Source of the DNA: Lysobacter sp.
Lineage (GTDB): Bacteria > Pseudomonadota > Gammaproteobacteria > Xanthomonadales > Xanthomonadaceae
DNA: 64,000 bases
Reading direction: 5' to 3'
NCBI GenBank assembly: GCA_027306995.1
Contig: DAHUXS010000013.1
Span: 124,001-188,000 of the forward strand
A program made the position numbers and the translations under genes. The notes below the pieces were generated by a model. That model saw nothing but the letters and a program-made list of their open reading frames with translations, did no database searches and was not told where the DNA came from. The stretch's first letter is position 1; each line of letters opens with the position of its first letter. Positions 35,742-44,998 of this stretch are shown piece by piece.

Positions 35742-36950
35742 GTGACCGATTCCCGAACCGCCCAGCGCATGCCTCCGGTGGCGATCCGCGCCCACACCGC
35801 CACCACCGCGCTTGGCCGCGGGCGGCAGGCGCAGGCCGATGCCCTCCGTGCCGGTCGCAGCGGTCTCCGCCAGAACGATTTCAGCCATGCGCCGCTGGCC
35901 TGCTGGATCGGCCGGGTCGCCGGCGTCGAGGACGATGCATTGCCCGAGGCGCTGTCTGGCTGGGAATGCCGCAACAACCGCCTCGCCTGGATCGCACTGC
36001 AGCAGGATGGGGTGATGGACGCGCTGGATGCGGCGATCGAACGCCATGGCGCGGAACGCGTCGCGCTCGTGGTCGGCACCTCGACATCGAGCATCGGCGC
36101 CAGCGAAGAGGCTTACGAACGCCTGGTCGACGGTGCGTTCCCGCCCGACCTCGCCCGCCCGATCGTCCATACCCCACACTCGCTCGGCGATTTCCTGCAA
36201 CACGCCACCGGCTTGCGCGGTCCCTGCATCACCGTCGCCACCGCGTGCTCGTCGAGCGCCAAGGTGTTCGCGCAGGCGGCGCGCCTGATCCAGTCCGGTG
36301 TGGTCGATGCCGCGCTGGTCGGCGGCGTCGATACCCTCTGCGGCAGCGTGCTGTTCGGTTTCAACTCGCTGGGACTGGTGTCGGCGCAACCGTGTCGCCC
36401 CTTCGATGCCGGTCGCGACGGCATTTCCCTGGGCGAGGCCGGCGGCTTCGCGGTGCTGGAACGCATCGTTGGCGATGCATCCGGCAGACTGCAGTTGCTC
36501 GGTTACGGCGAATCCAGCGACGCGCACCACATGTCGACGCCGCATCCCGAAGGCCTGGGCGCACAACTGGCGATGCGCGATGCACTGGTGCGCGCCGGGC
36601 TCGAAGCTGCGGACATCGATCACCTCAACCTGCACGGCACCGCCACGCCGGCGAACGACCGCGTCGAAGCGATCGCGATCTCCGCGCTGTTCCCCGACAG
36701 CTTGCACGCGGCGAGCACCAAGGGCTTCACCGGGCACACGCTGGGCGCGGCCGGCATCGTCGAATCGGTCTTTGCATTGATCGCACTGGAAGACGGCACC
36801 CTGCCCGCCACCCTCGGCAGCACCACGCCCGATCCCGCCTGTGGCGCCCAAATCCGTTTTGCCGCGGATATCCGCCCGGTCCGCCATGCCATGAACAATT
36901 CCTTCGGCTTCGGCGGCAACAACTGTTCGCTGGTGTTCGGTCGCGCATGA
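35742..36950 (+). CDS. Beta-ketoacyl-ACP synthase of the aryl-polyene pathway
   Basis: A 402-residue FabF-like condensing enzyme with the full Cys-His-His triad: TVATACSSSAKV, LNLHGTATPANDR, and KGFTGHTLGAAG. It elongates the ACP-bound polyene with malonyl units. The start is a GTG at 35742, 27 bases after a TATAAT box; no Shine-Dalgarno is evident. An alternative ATG is at 35769. It overlaps the next gene by ATGA. The first gene of a coupled ketosynthase - chain-length factor - glycosyltransferase - flavoprotein series, matching the ketosynthase pair of known aryl-polyene clusters. Confidence 0.92.
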   Translation: MTDSRTAQRMPPVAIRAHTATTALGRGRQAQADALRAGRSGLRQNDFSHAPLACWIGRVAGVEDDALPEALSGWECRNNRLAWIALQQDGVMDALDAAIERHGAERVALVVGTSTSSIGASEEAYERLVDGAFPPDLARPIVHTPHSLGDFLQHATGLRGPCITVATACSSSAKVFAQAARLIQSGVVDAALVGGVDTLCGSVLFGFNSLGLVSAQPCRPFDAGRDGISLGEAGGFAVLERIVGDASGRLQLLGYGESSDAHHMSTPHPEGLGAQLAMRDALVRAGLEAADIDHLNLHGTATPANDRVEAIAISALFPDSLHAASTKGFTGHTLGAAGIVESVFALIALEDGTLPATLGSTTPDPACGAQIRFAADIRPVRHAMNNSFGFGGNNCSLVFGRA

Positions 36951-37732
36951 GCACCTTGAACGCCACGATCGAAGGCATCGGGTTCTGGACGCGCGGGATT
37001 CCGGATTGGAATGCCGCACGACACTACGTCACCAACGGCGAATTGCCCGCCGAAGCACCCGCCAAGCCCTCGCCGCAGCTGCTGCCCGCCAACGAACGCC
37101 GGCGCGCACCGGAATCGGTCGCGGTGGCGCTGGAAGTCGCGCAGGCCGCATGCAGCGATGCCGGACGCGATCCGAAAACATTGGCTTCGATCTTCGCCAG
37201 CACCGATGGCGACCTGCCGATCACCGACTACATCTGCGCCACCCTGCGCGATGCGCCCGACGCGCTGTCGCCGACCAAGTTCCACAATTCCGTGCACAAC
37301 GCCGCCGCCGGCTACTGGACCATCGGCCAGGGCTGCATGGCGCCGTCCACCGCATTGAGCGCGTTCGCCTGCACCTTCTCGCAAGGGCTGCTCGAAGCGA
37401 TGGTGAATCTCGCCTGTGGCGAACCGGCCATCCTGCTCGCCGCCTACGACACCGGCGCGACCGGTCCGTTGTCTTCGGTTTCGACCGGGACCGGATTGCT
37501 TGGCGGCGCACTGGTGCTGGCGCCTGCCGACGGCAAGGGACCGCAGCTGTCCGCGACATTGGTCGACGGCAATGGCGATGCCAACGACGGCGCGCTCGCG
37601 CGCCACGCTTCCGGAAACCGCATGGCAAGAATGCTGCCGTTGTTCGACCTGCTCGCCACTGGCAAGGATGGCCAGATACAACTCGACGCCGGCGCCGGAC
37701 GCGCACTGCGCCTGGAAATCCGTCATGGTTGA
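36947..37732 (+). CDS. Beta-ketoacyl synthase-like chain-length factor (ApeC-like)
   Basis: A 261-residue protein resembling the beta-ketoacyl synthase N-terminal-like family of aryl-polyene clusters. It has SIFASTDGDLPITDYICATL and LSPTKFHNSVHNAAAGYWTIGQG, but neither the CSS nucleophile elbow nor the C-terminal HGT and GH motifs. It is therefore probably not a catalyst but the partner subunit of the upstream ketosynthase that sets chain length. It overlaps its neighbours on both sides (ATGA upstream, eight bases with the glycosyltransferase), implying fixed stoichiometry. Confidence 0.85.
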   Translation: MSTLNATIEGIGFWTRGIPDWNAARHYVTNGELPAEAPAKPSPQLLPANERRRAPESVAVALEVAQAACSDAGRDPKTLASIFASTDGDLPITDYICATLRDAPDALSPTKFHNSVHNAAAGYWTIGQGCMAPSTALSAFACTFSQGLLEAMVNLACGEPAILLAAYDTGATGPLSSVSTGTGLLGGALVLAPADGKGPQLSATLVDGNGDANDGALARHASGNRMARMLPLFDLLATGKDGQIQLDAGAGRALRLEIRHG

Positions 37733-38513
37733 TCAAATTCAAATCGAGCGCGTCCAACTTGATCGCGGCAATGTCGCCGTGGTGATTCCGGCACTCAACG
37801 AACGCCTGCGCATCCGCGAAGTGGTGAGCGAGGCCTTGCAATACCTCGACCACGTGATCGTGGTCGACGACGGTTCCGATGACGGCACCTCCGATTGCGT
37901 GCGCGACCTCCCCGTCACGCTGTTGCGCCATCCGCAGCGCATGGGCAAGGGCCAGTCACTGCGCGACGGCTTCGCCGAGGCCGCGCGCTTAGGGCTGCAG
38001 GCGGTGGCGACGATGGACGGCGATGGCCAGCACAAGGCTTCCGACCTGCCGCGCCTGATCGCCGCAGCCAATCGCCATCCCGGCGCACTGGTGATCGGCG
38101 CCCGCCTGAAGAAGCGCGCATCGCAGCCGTGGTATCGCCGCATCGGCAACGACTTCGGCGACTGGGGCATCAGCTGGGGTTGCGGCTATCGCGTGGTCGA
38201 CACGCAAAGCGGCCAGCGCCTGTACCCGCGTGCGGTGTTCACCCTGCCCGACGTCCCCGGCGAAGGCTTCGTGTTCGAAGCGCAGATGCTGATGTCGGCC
38301 TCGCGACAGGCAGGCGCCCGCGTGGTCGCGGTCCCGGTGGAAGCGCGCTACGCCAATGCCGAGCAGGAATTCCGCAAGAGTCATTTCCGCTTGTTCCGCG
38401 ACCTCTACAACATCACCTCGCACACTGTGGGCTTCATCCTGGGGCGCGGCGACGTGATCCGCGAATACCGCATTACCCGCGCCCATCCCCCGGTGATCGA
38501 CCAGGACGCATGA
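37725..38513 (+). CDS. Glycosyltransferase family 2 of the aryl-polyene cluster
   Basis: A 262-residue GT-A fold enzyme with NVAVVIPALNERLRI, VIVVDDGSDDGTSD, ATMDGDGQHKASDL and GEGFVFEAQMLMSAS. It resembles dolichol-phosphate-mannose-type GT2 proteins. These genes are a standing component of xanthomonadin and aryl-polyene clusters, where a sugar or phosphate head group is attached to the polyene lipid. No membrane segments are obvious. It overlaps the previous gene by eight bases and the next by four. Confidence 0.88.
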   Translation: MVDQIQIERVQLDRGNVAVVIPALNERLRIREVVSEALQYLDHVIVVDDGSDDGTSDCVRDLPVTLLRHPQRMGKGQSLRDGFAEAARLGLQAVATMDGDGQHKASDLPRLIAAANRHPGALVIGARLKKRASQPWYRRIGNDFGDWGISWGCGYRVVDTQSGQRLYPRAVFTLPDVPGEGFVFEAQMLMSASRQAGARVVAVPVEARYANAEQEFRKSHFRLFRDLYNITSHTVGFILGRGDVIREYRITRAHPPVIDQDA

Positions 38514-40123
38514 ACAACAAGGTCGACGTCGTCATCCTCGGTGGCGGCCTCGCCGGCCTGAGTCTCGCGATCCAGCTCAAGCGCATGGATCCGGCATTGC
38601 ACGTCGTGGTGATCGAACGCCAGCAGCATCCGGTGCGCGAGGCGGCATTCAAGGTCGGCGAATCGACGGTGGAAATCGCCGCGCATTATTTCGGCCACGT
38701 CCTCGGCCTGCGCGAACACCTCGATGGCGAGCAAATCCGCAAGTTCGGTTTCCGCTTCTTCTTCTCCGACGGCGTCGAAGCCATCGATCGTTGCAGCGAA
38801 CTCGGCGTCAGCAAGCTGCTGCCGATGACCTCATGGCAACTCGATCGCGGCCGCTTCGAGAATTTCCTCGGCGAACGCGTGCGCGAACTCGGCGTGGTCT
38901 TCCTCGACGGCGCAACGGTCAAGCACGTCGATCCCGCCAGCGACGACGGCCTGCACGCGGTCGAATTCGAACGCGAAAGCGTCGCCACGCGACTGGAAGC
39001 GCGCTGGCTGATCGACGCCGCGGGACGCGCCAGCCTGCTCAAGCGCAAATTCGGCCTCGCCGAAGACAATCCGCACGACGTCAATGCCGCATGGTGGCGC
39101 GTCGACGGCATCGTCGATCCCAACCTGTGGTCGCGCGACAACGACTGGCTGCTGCGTTGCACGCCGCCGGATCGCTGGCGTTCCACCAACCACCTGTGCG
39201 GTCGCGGTTATTGGGCGTGGATGATTCCGCTCGCCTCCGGCACGCATTCGATCGGCATCGTCGCCGATGGCGGCTCGCATCCGCTCGAGGACATCAAGAC
39301 CAACGCGCTGGCGATGGCGTGGCTGCACGAGCACCAGCCCGCGCTGGCGAAGTTGCTGGACGATCCGCGCCACGCCGTGCTGGACTTCCGCTTCCTGCGC
39401 CATTTCTCGCACGGCTGCAAACAGGTGTTCTCGGGCGATCGCTGGGCGATCACCGGCGAAGCCGGGCTGTTCCTCGATCCCTTCTATTCACCGGGCAGCG
39501 ATTTCATCGCCATCGGCAATACCTATATCTGCGACCTGATCCAGCGCGACCGTGCCGGCCAACCGTTCGCGCCGTATGCCGGCATCTATCAGCAGCTGAT
39601 CGATTCCTTCTTCGCCAACACCATGACGCTCTACCGCGACCAGTACGCACTGTTCGGCGACGCGCGGGTGATGCCGCTCAAGGTGATCTGGGACTACACC
39701 TATTACTGGTCGCTGCTGGCGCCGCTGTTCACCGGTGGACGCATCGCCGACATCGCGATGCTCGGCAAGTTGCGGTTCGCGCTCGATCGCGCGACCAGCC
39801 TCAACATCGCCATCCAGGCGCTGCTGCGCGCATGGAACGCACGCAACGACACGTCGTCACCGCCGCAGGATGGGCGGCTGCTCGATCAGTACCTGATCCC
39901 GTGGTTCCACGAACTCAATCGCGCGCTCACCGATCCCCCGCAGGACGATGCCACGTTCCGGCAACGCATCACTGCCAATGTCACGCTGATGGAGCGGCTG
40001 GCGCTGCAATTGCTGGTCGAAGCGCGCAAGGATCATCCCGGCATCGATGACGTCGGGCTTTCCTCGTTGCTGATCGATGTGGCGCCCGGAGAACCGTTGC
40101 TGCAGGCGCCGTGGGTGGCGTGA
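38510..40123 (+). CDS. Flavin-dependent halogenase-like oxidoreductase (first of two)
   Basis: A 537-residue protein of the tryptophan-halogenase/FAD-monooxygenase superfamily. It has VVILGGGLAGLSLAI, the FKVGESTVEIA motif whose Lys corresponds to the halogenase catalytic region, the YWAWMIPLASGTHSIGIV block carrying the halogenase WxWxIP, and GEAGLFLDPFYSPGSDFIA. Xanthomonadins are brominated, so halogenation or hydroxylation of the polyene is the natural hypothesis; family membership alone does not prove halogen chemistry. It is the last gene of the plus-strand block and its stop lies four bases from a convergent gene. Confidence 0.82.
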   Translation: MNNKVDVVILGGGLAGLSLAIQLKRMDPALHVVVIERQQHPVREAAFKVGESTVEIAAHYFGHVLGLREHLDGEQIRKFGFRFFFSDGVEAIDRCSELGVSKLLPMTSWQLDRGRFENFLGERVRELGVVFLDGATVKHVDPASDDGLHAVEFERESVATRLEARWLIDAAGRASLLKRKFGLAEDNPHDVNAAWWRVDGIVDPNLWSRDNDWLLRCTPPDRWRSTNHLCGRGYWAWMIPLASGTHSIGIVADGGSHPLEDIKTNALAMAWLHEHQPALAKLLDDPRHAVLDFRFLRHFSHGCKQVFSGDRWAITGEAGLFLDPFYSPGSDFIAIGNTYICDLIQRDRAGQPFAPYAGIYQQLIDSFFANTMTLYRDQYALFGDARVMPLKVIWDYTYYWSLLAPLFTGGRIADIAMLGKLRFALDRATSLNIAIQALLRAWNARNDTSSPPQDGRLLDQYLIPWFHELNRALTDPPQDDATFRQRITANVTLMERLALQLLVEARKDHPGIDDVGLSSLLIDVAPGEPLLQAPWVA

Positions 40124-40127
40124 CGCT

Positions 40128-40748
40128 TCAGGGCGCGGTGCCGTCTTCGGCGTGCAGGTACAACTCGGCACGATCGTTCGGCGCCATGACATTCCACTTC
40201 TTCAAGTAGTCCGCCTTCTTCTCTTCGATATCGGCCTTGCTCTCGGCGTACCACGCTTGGGCGGTCGGATCCTGTTCGATCCAGCCCGAGTTCTTCACCC
40301 AGTCCTTGAAGTCCGGGCTTTCGAGGTTGTACTTGTCCGCGGATTTCGCATGGATCGGCAGCAACGAGAAACGCGCCTTCCACATGCCGGGACGCGCGCG
40401 CACCACTGCGTAATAGACCTTGCCGGCTTCGAGGTCGGCATCCATGAAGTCGGCGTTCTCGCCGATCACCATGAAGCGATGCTTGCCAGGTTCGGCCTGG
40501 TAGGCGATCTTGTCGTGGCCGCCGAGGATGCCGATGAATTCGGTGCCGGTATCCGGCGCATCGTAGACCGACGACATGATCGCGGCGCCGTACGACGAAG
40601 GCCTGGCAATGACCAACAACGCCTTGCCCGGCGCGGGCTTCGGATCCTGGTCCTTCGCCGGCTGCATGTGTTTGGCGGCGAACGCCGGCAACGCCATCCC
40701 GGCGATGAGCAACAGCACGCCCGCGCGCGCAAGCATTTTCTTCATCAT
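40128..40748 (-). CDS. Exported DUF2846-like protein
   Basis: A 206-residue protein with a signal peptide (MMKKMLARAGVLLLIAGMALPAFA). A beta-rich domain follows with TEFIGILGGHDKIAYQAEPGKHRFMVIGE and LEAGKVYYAVVRARP in pieces, the pattern of DUF2846-like proteins. A charged helical C-terminus reads KADIEEKKADYLKKWN. GGGAAATAC precedes the ATG at 40748; a second ATG follows directly. It lies 67 bases downstream of fabG on the same strand, so it may or may not share the aryl-polyene transcript. Function unknown. Confidence 0.78.
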   Translation of the reverse strand: MMKKMLARAGVLLLIAGMALPAFAAKHMQPAKDQDPKPAPGKALLVIARPSSYGAAIMSSVYDAPDTGTEFIGILGGHDKIAYQAEPGKHRFMVIGENADFMDADLEAGKVYYAVVRARPGMWKARFSLLPIHAKSADKYNLESPDFKDWVKNSGWIEQDPTAQAWYAESKADIEEKKADYLKKWNVMAPNDRAELYLHAEDGTAP

Positions 40749-40815
40749 GTATTTCCCCTGGTTGATGCTGTCCCCGACAGCATTCGGCAACGTTAGCTGA
40801 ATCAATCGATGGCGG

Positions 40816-41550
40816 CTAGCCCATTCCGCCATTGACGCCGATCACCTGGCCATTGATGTAGCCCGCGGCATCGCTGCACAGGAACGCGACCAGTGCCGCG
40901 ACTTCTTCCGGCTTCCCGGCGCGCCCTGCCGGCACCATCGCCTTGAGCTGGTCGGCGGGGAACAATTCGTCGGTCATGCGTCCGGCGATCACGCCCGGCG
41001 CGACCGCATTCGCGGTGATGCCGCGACTGGCCATTTCCCGCGCCAGCGATTTCACGGCGCCATGCAGGCCTGCTTTCGCCGCGGCGTAATTGGCTTGTCC
41101 GCGATTGCCGAGCACGCCGGCCACCGACGAGATGCAGACGACGCGGCCCCAGCGCGTGCGCGCCATCGGCAACAACAAGGGCTGCGTGACGTTGAAGAAG
41201 CCGTTGAGGGAGACGTCGACCACGCGCGACCACTGCGCCTGCGACATGCCCGCCATCGGCGCGTCGTCGTGGATGCCGGCATTGTTGACGACGACCTGGA
41301 TCGGCCCGCTCGCGAGCAACTCTTCGATCGCGGCGCGCGCTGCATCGGCATCGCTCACGTCGAACGCGATCGCTTGCGCACTGCCACCCGCGGCGATGGT
41401 CCCGTCGACCAGTGCCTGCGCTTTCGCCAGTGCGCTGTTGGCATGCACGATCACATGCAGTCCCAGCGCGGCCAATGCCGTGCAGATCGCACCACCGATA
41501 TCGCCGCTGCCACCGGTCACCAGCGCGCGTTTCATCGCCTTGTCGTTCAT
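40816..41550 (-). CDS. 3-oxoacyl-ACP reductase, FabG/ApeQ-like
   Basis: A 244-residue short-chain dehydrogenase. The NADPH site is VTGGSGDIGGAI, with NNAG, catalytic Ser in CISSVAGVLG, YAAAKAG for the Tyr-Lys pair, and the C-terminal INGQVIGVNGGMG typical of FabG. In this cluster it reduces the beta-keto intermediate during polyene elongation. It overlaps the upstream dehydratase by four bases (ATG at 41550, stop of 41547), completing a coupled dehydratase-reductase pair. Confidence 0.93.
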   Translation of the reverse strand: MNDKAMKRALVTGGSGDIGGAICTALAALGLHVIVHANSALAKAQALVDGTIAAGGSAQAIAFDVSDADAARAAIEELLASGPIQVVVNNAGIHDDAPMAGMSQAQWSRVVDVSLNGFFNVTQPLLLPMARTRWGRVVCISSVAGVLGNRGQANYAAAKAGLHGAVKSLAREMASRGITANAVAPGVIAGRMTDELFPADQLKAMVPAGRAGKPEEVAALVAFLCSDAAGYINGQVIGVNGGMG

Positions 41551-41981
41551 CCGGCCTCTCCCAGCATCACCGCGGCGCGCCCTTCGGCGATCACTTCGCC
41601 CGCATGCAGGATACGAAATCCGTACTGCTGGCTGGTATCGCTGTCCATCAACAATTCGGCTTCACCGACCAGTTCGCCGGCGAGATCGTCGATGCGGGCG
41701 ACATGCAGCTGGACGCCACGCAGCGCCACCAGCACGCCCGCCTTGACCGCGCCGCCACGGGCGCGACCGAGCAAGCCGCCATGCACCGCCATCGCCTGGG
41801 CACCGTATTCGCACAAATGGATCGCCTTGAGCCTGTCATCCGAACGCAAGGGATGATCGACCGCACGATGGCCGTCGCTGGCGACGCGCACATGCTGGTC
41901 GTCGTGATCGAGCAGACGCTGCCACAGGCACATCGCACCCTTGTGCGGCACCAGCGATTCGATGTCGATCAATTGCGTCAT
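41547..41981 (-). CDS. 3-hydroxyacyl-ACP dehydratase, ApeP-like (hotdog fold)
   Basis: A 144-residue hotdog-fold protein with VPHKGAMCLWQRLLDHDD at the N-terminus (cf. the PHRxPML start of FabZ-like enzymes), HLCEYGAQAMAVHGGLLG for the substrate helix, and the C-terminal GRAAVMLGE. Together with the smaller ApeI-like protein it would dehydrate beta-hydroxy intermediates to build the conjugated polyene. It overlaps both the MMPL gene upstream and fabG downstream by four bases. Confidence 0.87.
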   Translation of the reverse strand: MTQLIDIESLVPHKGAMCLWQRLLDHDDQHVRVASDGHRAVDHPLRSDDRLKAIHLCEYGAQAMAVHGGLLGRARGGAVKAGVLVALRGVQLHVARIDDLAGELVGEAELLMDSDTSQQYGFRILHAGEVIAEGRAAVMLGEAG

Positions 41982-44320
41982 GCGTCATCGCCTCCAACAT
42001 GCGGCGCCATGAGGATCGACAGGCAGAAATGGAACAGCACGCCGAGCGCGACGGTCAGCCCGATCGCACGCAGCACCGGGATGCTGCTCAGCGCCAGCAT
42101 GCCGAACACCAGCAGCGCCGAGAGCACGCAGACGATGGTGGCGTGCAGGGTGCGCCGCTGTTCGGCGGGATCGCCGGTCTCGCGTTCGAAGAACAGGGCG
42201 TAATGCAGCCCGAGTCCGGCGGCGAGGATCAGCGCGACCAGGTGGAACAGCGAGATCTCGATGCCGGCGATGCGTTCCACCGCCAGCACCAGGAACGTCG
42301 CCAGCGTCATCGGCGCCAGCACGTGCCATGCGCGGCGCGGGCTGCGCAACGCAAACGTGATGGTCGCGATCAACAACAACGTCGCCACCAGCAGGGCCTG
42401 GAGGATGCGCGTGCGATAGCCGACCAGCAGGCTTTCGGCGGAGTCCTTGAGGTCGAGCAGTTGCACCGCACCGCCACTATCCGTCGCCAAGCGCTGCACG
42501 GCGGCGGGATCGTGGACACCGTTGAGCGTGACCAGTCCGAGCACCTTGCCGTCGCGATTGCGCAGCATCGCGCCAAGGCGTTCGCCCAGCGGATTGCCGG
42601 CGAAACGTTGCGCATCGAGCAAGGGCAGCGCGCGCGCTGTTTCGACATCGTCGACGAAGGGCGCGAAGCTGTCGGGCTTGAACGGCAGGTCGCGCTGCGC
42701 CTGCGTCAATGCCGCCTGCAACGTGGCGCGATCGGGCAGTGTCTGTTGGCGCGCGCGTTGCGTTTCCATGCTTGGCAGGTAGCGCGATGGCAGTTCGGCG
42801 CCGTCCAGGGCCTTCGCCTGTTGCAGCGCCTCGACCTGCGGCTCCAGCCGTTCGGAGAGTTTCAGCACGCCATCGCTGTCGGCCGCCTGCAACACCAGTA
42901 GGTAACGCACGTCGGGCGCGCCGAGCGCGGCGCGCAGATGGGCGTCGCGTTGCAGCAGGTCGTGCGGCAGCGGCGTCAACGCCGAGAGATCGTTCTGCCA
43001 GAATTTTCCGGGCGCCAGCACGATCATCGCCACCGTCGCGATCGCGACCAGCCACGGCAACCAGCGCGGACGCGGCAGGGTGTCGGCGAGATGGCGGGCA
43101 CGCACCAGCCACGGCATCGATTCGACGTCACGCACGCGCACCGGCAGCAACCACGGCAACAGATAGCGCGTACTGAATCCCGCCACCAGCAATCCTGTGA
43201 TGGTGAAGACCGCAAGCTGCTGGAGGCCGCCGACGCCCGACGCATAGAAGGCCAGGTAGGCGATGCAGGCCGACGCGATCGCGGTGAGCAGCAGCGGCCA
43301 CAACCCGCGCACGCTGGCGAGCGCGTCTTCGCCGGCGCGGCGATGGCTCAGCACGCGGATCGGATATTCCTGGGCGACGCCGAGCAAGGTGAAACCGAAT
43401 GCCAAGGTGATGCCGTGCACCTGCGGGAACCACAGGGTCAGCGCGACGATGCCGGCGAGTGCGCCGCTGACCACCGGCAAGCCGGCAAGCAGCAGCGAAC
43501 CGACGCTGCGATATGCCAGCAACAGCAGCAGGATGAAACCGATCGACGATACGAAGCCGATGCGATCGGCCTGCGATTTCGTCTGCTTGCTCATGATCAC
43601 GCTGAAATAGCCGGGACCGCTCAGCGTCAACTTCGCGTCCTTGCCGCCAGGCAATGCTTGCAACGCGCTTTCGATGCCGGCGATCGCCTGTTCCTGCGCG
43701 GCGGGATCGAAGCCCGGCGCGCGGGTCTGCACCAGCAGCAAGGCGCCATCGCCGGGCGCGACCCAGACGCCATCGACCACGGGCGGCATGTTCGGCGGCG
43801 TCCAGCGCTCGGCAAGCTTGAGCATCTCCAGCGTCGGATCGCGCGGCAGCAGGGGTTCCAGCATGCCTGCCGCCGGCGAACCGAGATCGGCGACGCGCTG
43901 CTGCAACTGGTCGGCGAGGAAGGGTGCATCGAATTTCTGCGTGTCCAACGTCGGCGACAACAGATAGCGATACGGCAACAGCTTGGAATCGAGCACGCTG
44001 GCATCGAAGCTGCCGTTCACCACCTGGCTGTAGCGCGGGTCGCTTTTGAGTTTCGCCGTCAGTCCCTTGCTCAGTTCCGCGAGGTCTTCATCCGGCTTGC
44101 CCGAGAGCGCGACCAGCAACAGGCGCGAACCCGGACCTTCGCCGAGCTCGTCCAGCACCAGCCGTTGCATCGGGGTCTGGCCCTTGGGCATGAACTCGCG
44201 CAAGTCGCCGCTGGGATGCAGCTGGCGCGCGACCATCCAACCCAACACGGCCAACAGCGCCAACCACGCGAGCGCCAACGCGACACGCTGGCGAATGGAC
44301 AGGGTTCGACTCGGCGACAT
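41978..44320 (-). CDS. MMPL/RND-family exporter of the aryl-polyene cluster
   Basis: A 780-residue inner-membrane protein with the RND duplicate layout. One segment near residue 15 is followed by a large periplasmic loop, then five segments around 255-400 (including GFVSSIGFILLLLLAYRS), a second segment and loop, and a final set around 635-770 (ALLVATLLLIATITFALRS; LFHLVALILAAGLGLHYALFF). Proteins of this type are thought to move the finished aryl-polyene lipid out of the inner membrane. It is coupled to ApeP by a four-base overlap and preceded by the LolA-like gene. Confidence 0.9.
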   Translation of the reverse strand: MSPSRTLSIRQRVALALAWLALLAVLGWMVARQLHPSGDLREFMPKGQTPMQRLVLDELGEGPGSRLLLVALSGKPDEDLAELSKGLTAKLKSDPRYSQVVNGSFDASVLDSKLLPYRYLLSPTLDTQKFDAPFLADQLQQRVADLGSPAAGMLEPLLPRDPTLEMLKLAERWTPPNMPPVVDGVWVAPGDGALLLVQTRAPGFDPAAQEQAIAGIESALQALPGGKDAKLTLSGPGYFSVIMSKQTKSQADRIGFVSSIGFILLLLLAYRSVGSLLLAGLPVVSGALAGIVALTLWFPQVHGITLAFGFTLLGVAQEYPIRVLSHRRAGEDALASVRGLWPLLLTAIASACIAYLAFYASGVGGLQQLAVFTITGLLVAGFSTRYLLPWLLPVRVRDVESMPWLVRARHLADTLPRPRWLPWLVAIATVAMIVLAPGKFWQNDLSALTPLPHDLLQRDAHLRAALGAPDVRYLLVLQAADSDGVLKLSERLEPQVEALQQAKALDGAELPSRYLPSMETQRARQQTLPDRATLQAALTQAQRDLPFKPDSFAPFVDDVETARALPLLDAQRFAGNPLGERLGAMLRNRDGKVLGLVTLNGVHDPAAVQRLATDSGGAVQLLDLKDSAESLLVGYRTRILQALLVATLLLIATITFALRSPRRAWHVLAPMTLATFLVLAVERIAGIEISLFHLVALILAAGLGLHYALFFERETGDPAEQRRTLHATIVCVLSALLVFGMLALSSIPVLRAIGLTVALGVLFHFCLSILMAPHVGGDDA

Positions 44321-44332
44321 GCGTGGAATCTA

Positions 44333-44998
44333 TCAGCGCGCCGCTTCGCCGTGGCAGATCGCCTGCAACGCGGCGTCGCTGGTCGCATTGCCGGCTGCGG
44401 TTGCCGCCGATGCCAGCAGCGTGCGTTGCACCTCGCCGCCCTTGCCCATGCGCGTCTCGATGCAGCGCAATTCTGAGCCTCGCCCGAACAGGGTGATGTC
44501 CTGCACCTGCTTGGCCAATGCGGCGTCCTTGGGCGTCAGCACCATCGTCCACTTCTCGCGCACGCCCTTGGTGTCGAGCGCGAATGCCGACTGCAACTGC
44601 TGGCGGTCGCCGCGCAGCAGCGCACCGAAACTCGTCTGCAGGGTCGCCAGCTGCGGCGCGCGCGACAATGCGAAGGTCCGGGTCGAGCTGCCGCGCTGGA
44701 TGCTGGCCTTGCCATCGTGGATGGTGGTGGTTTCTTGGTAGGGCGCGCGCACTTCGCGCACCAGGGTGTCGGCATCGGGATGGCGGTATTCGCCGGACAC
44801 CCGCAACGGATTCTTCAACAGCGCGGAGCTGCGCACCTCGACGAACGCCGTGCGCGTCGGGCCGGCATGCGCGAGTTTCGACAGGATCCAGTCGCTGTCG
44901 ATCGCCGGGGCATTACCCGCGATCGCCGGCGTCGCCGCCAGCGCGAGCAGCAGCAGTGCGGCGCTGGACCGCGGCGTCATCGAACGTGTGGCCTTCAT
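44333..44998 (-). CDS. LolA-like outer-membrane lipoprotein carrier protein
   Basis: A 221-residue periplasmic protein. The signal peptide (PRSSAALLLLALAATPAIA) is followed by a LolA-type half-barrel: LLKNPLRVSGEYRHPDADTLVREVRAPYQE and KASIQRGSSTRTFALSRAPQLA in pieces. These proteins accompany MMPL exporters in aryl-polyene clusters, probably shuttling the lipid through the periplasm. The start at 44998 (or Met at 44980) lies inside the upstream acyltransferase gene, giving an 86-base overlap, unusually long for this compact cluster. Confidence 0.85.
   Translation of the reverse strand: MKATRSMTPRSSAALLLLALAATPAIAGNAPAIDSDWILSKLAHAGPTRTAFVEVRSSALLKNPLRVSGEYRHPDADTLVREVRAPYQETTTIHDGKASIQRGSSTRTFALSRAPQLATLQTSFGALLRGDRQQLQSAFALDTKGVREKWTMVLTPKDAALAKQVQDITLFGRGSELRCIETRMGKGGEVQRTLLASAATAAGNATSDAALQAICHGEAAR

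Noticed and set aside
35713-37000. 432-codon minus-strand frame opposite the ketosynthase
   Set aside because: Antisense to a condensing enzyme with all three catalytic residues; no signature of its own.
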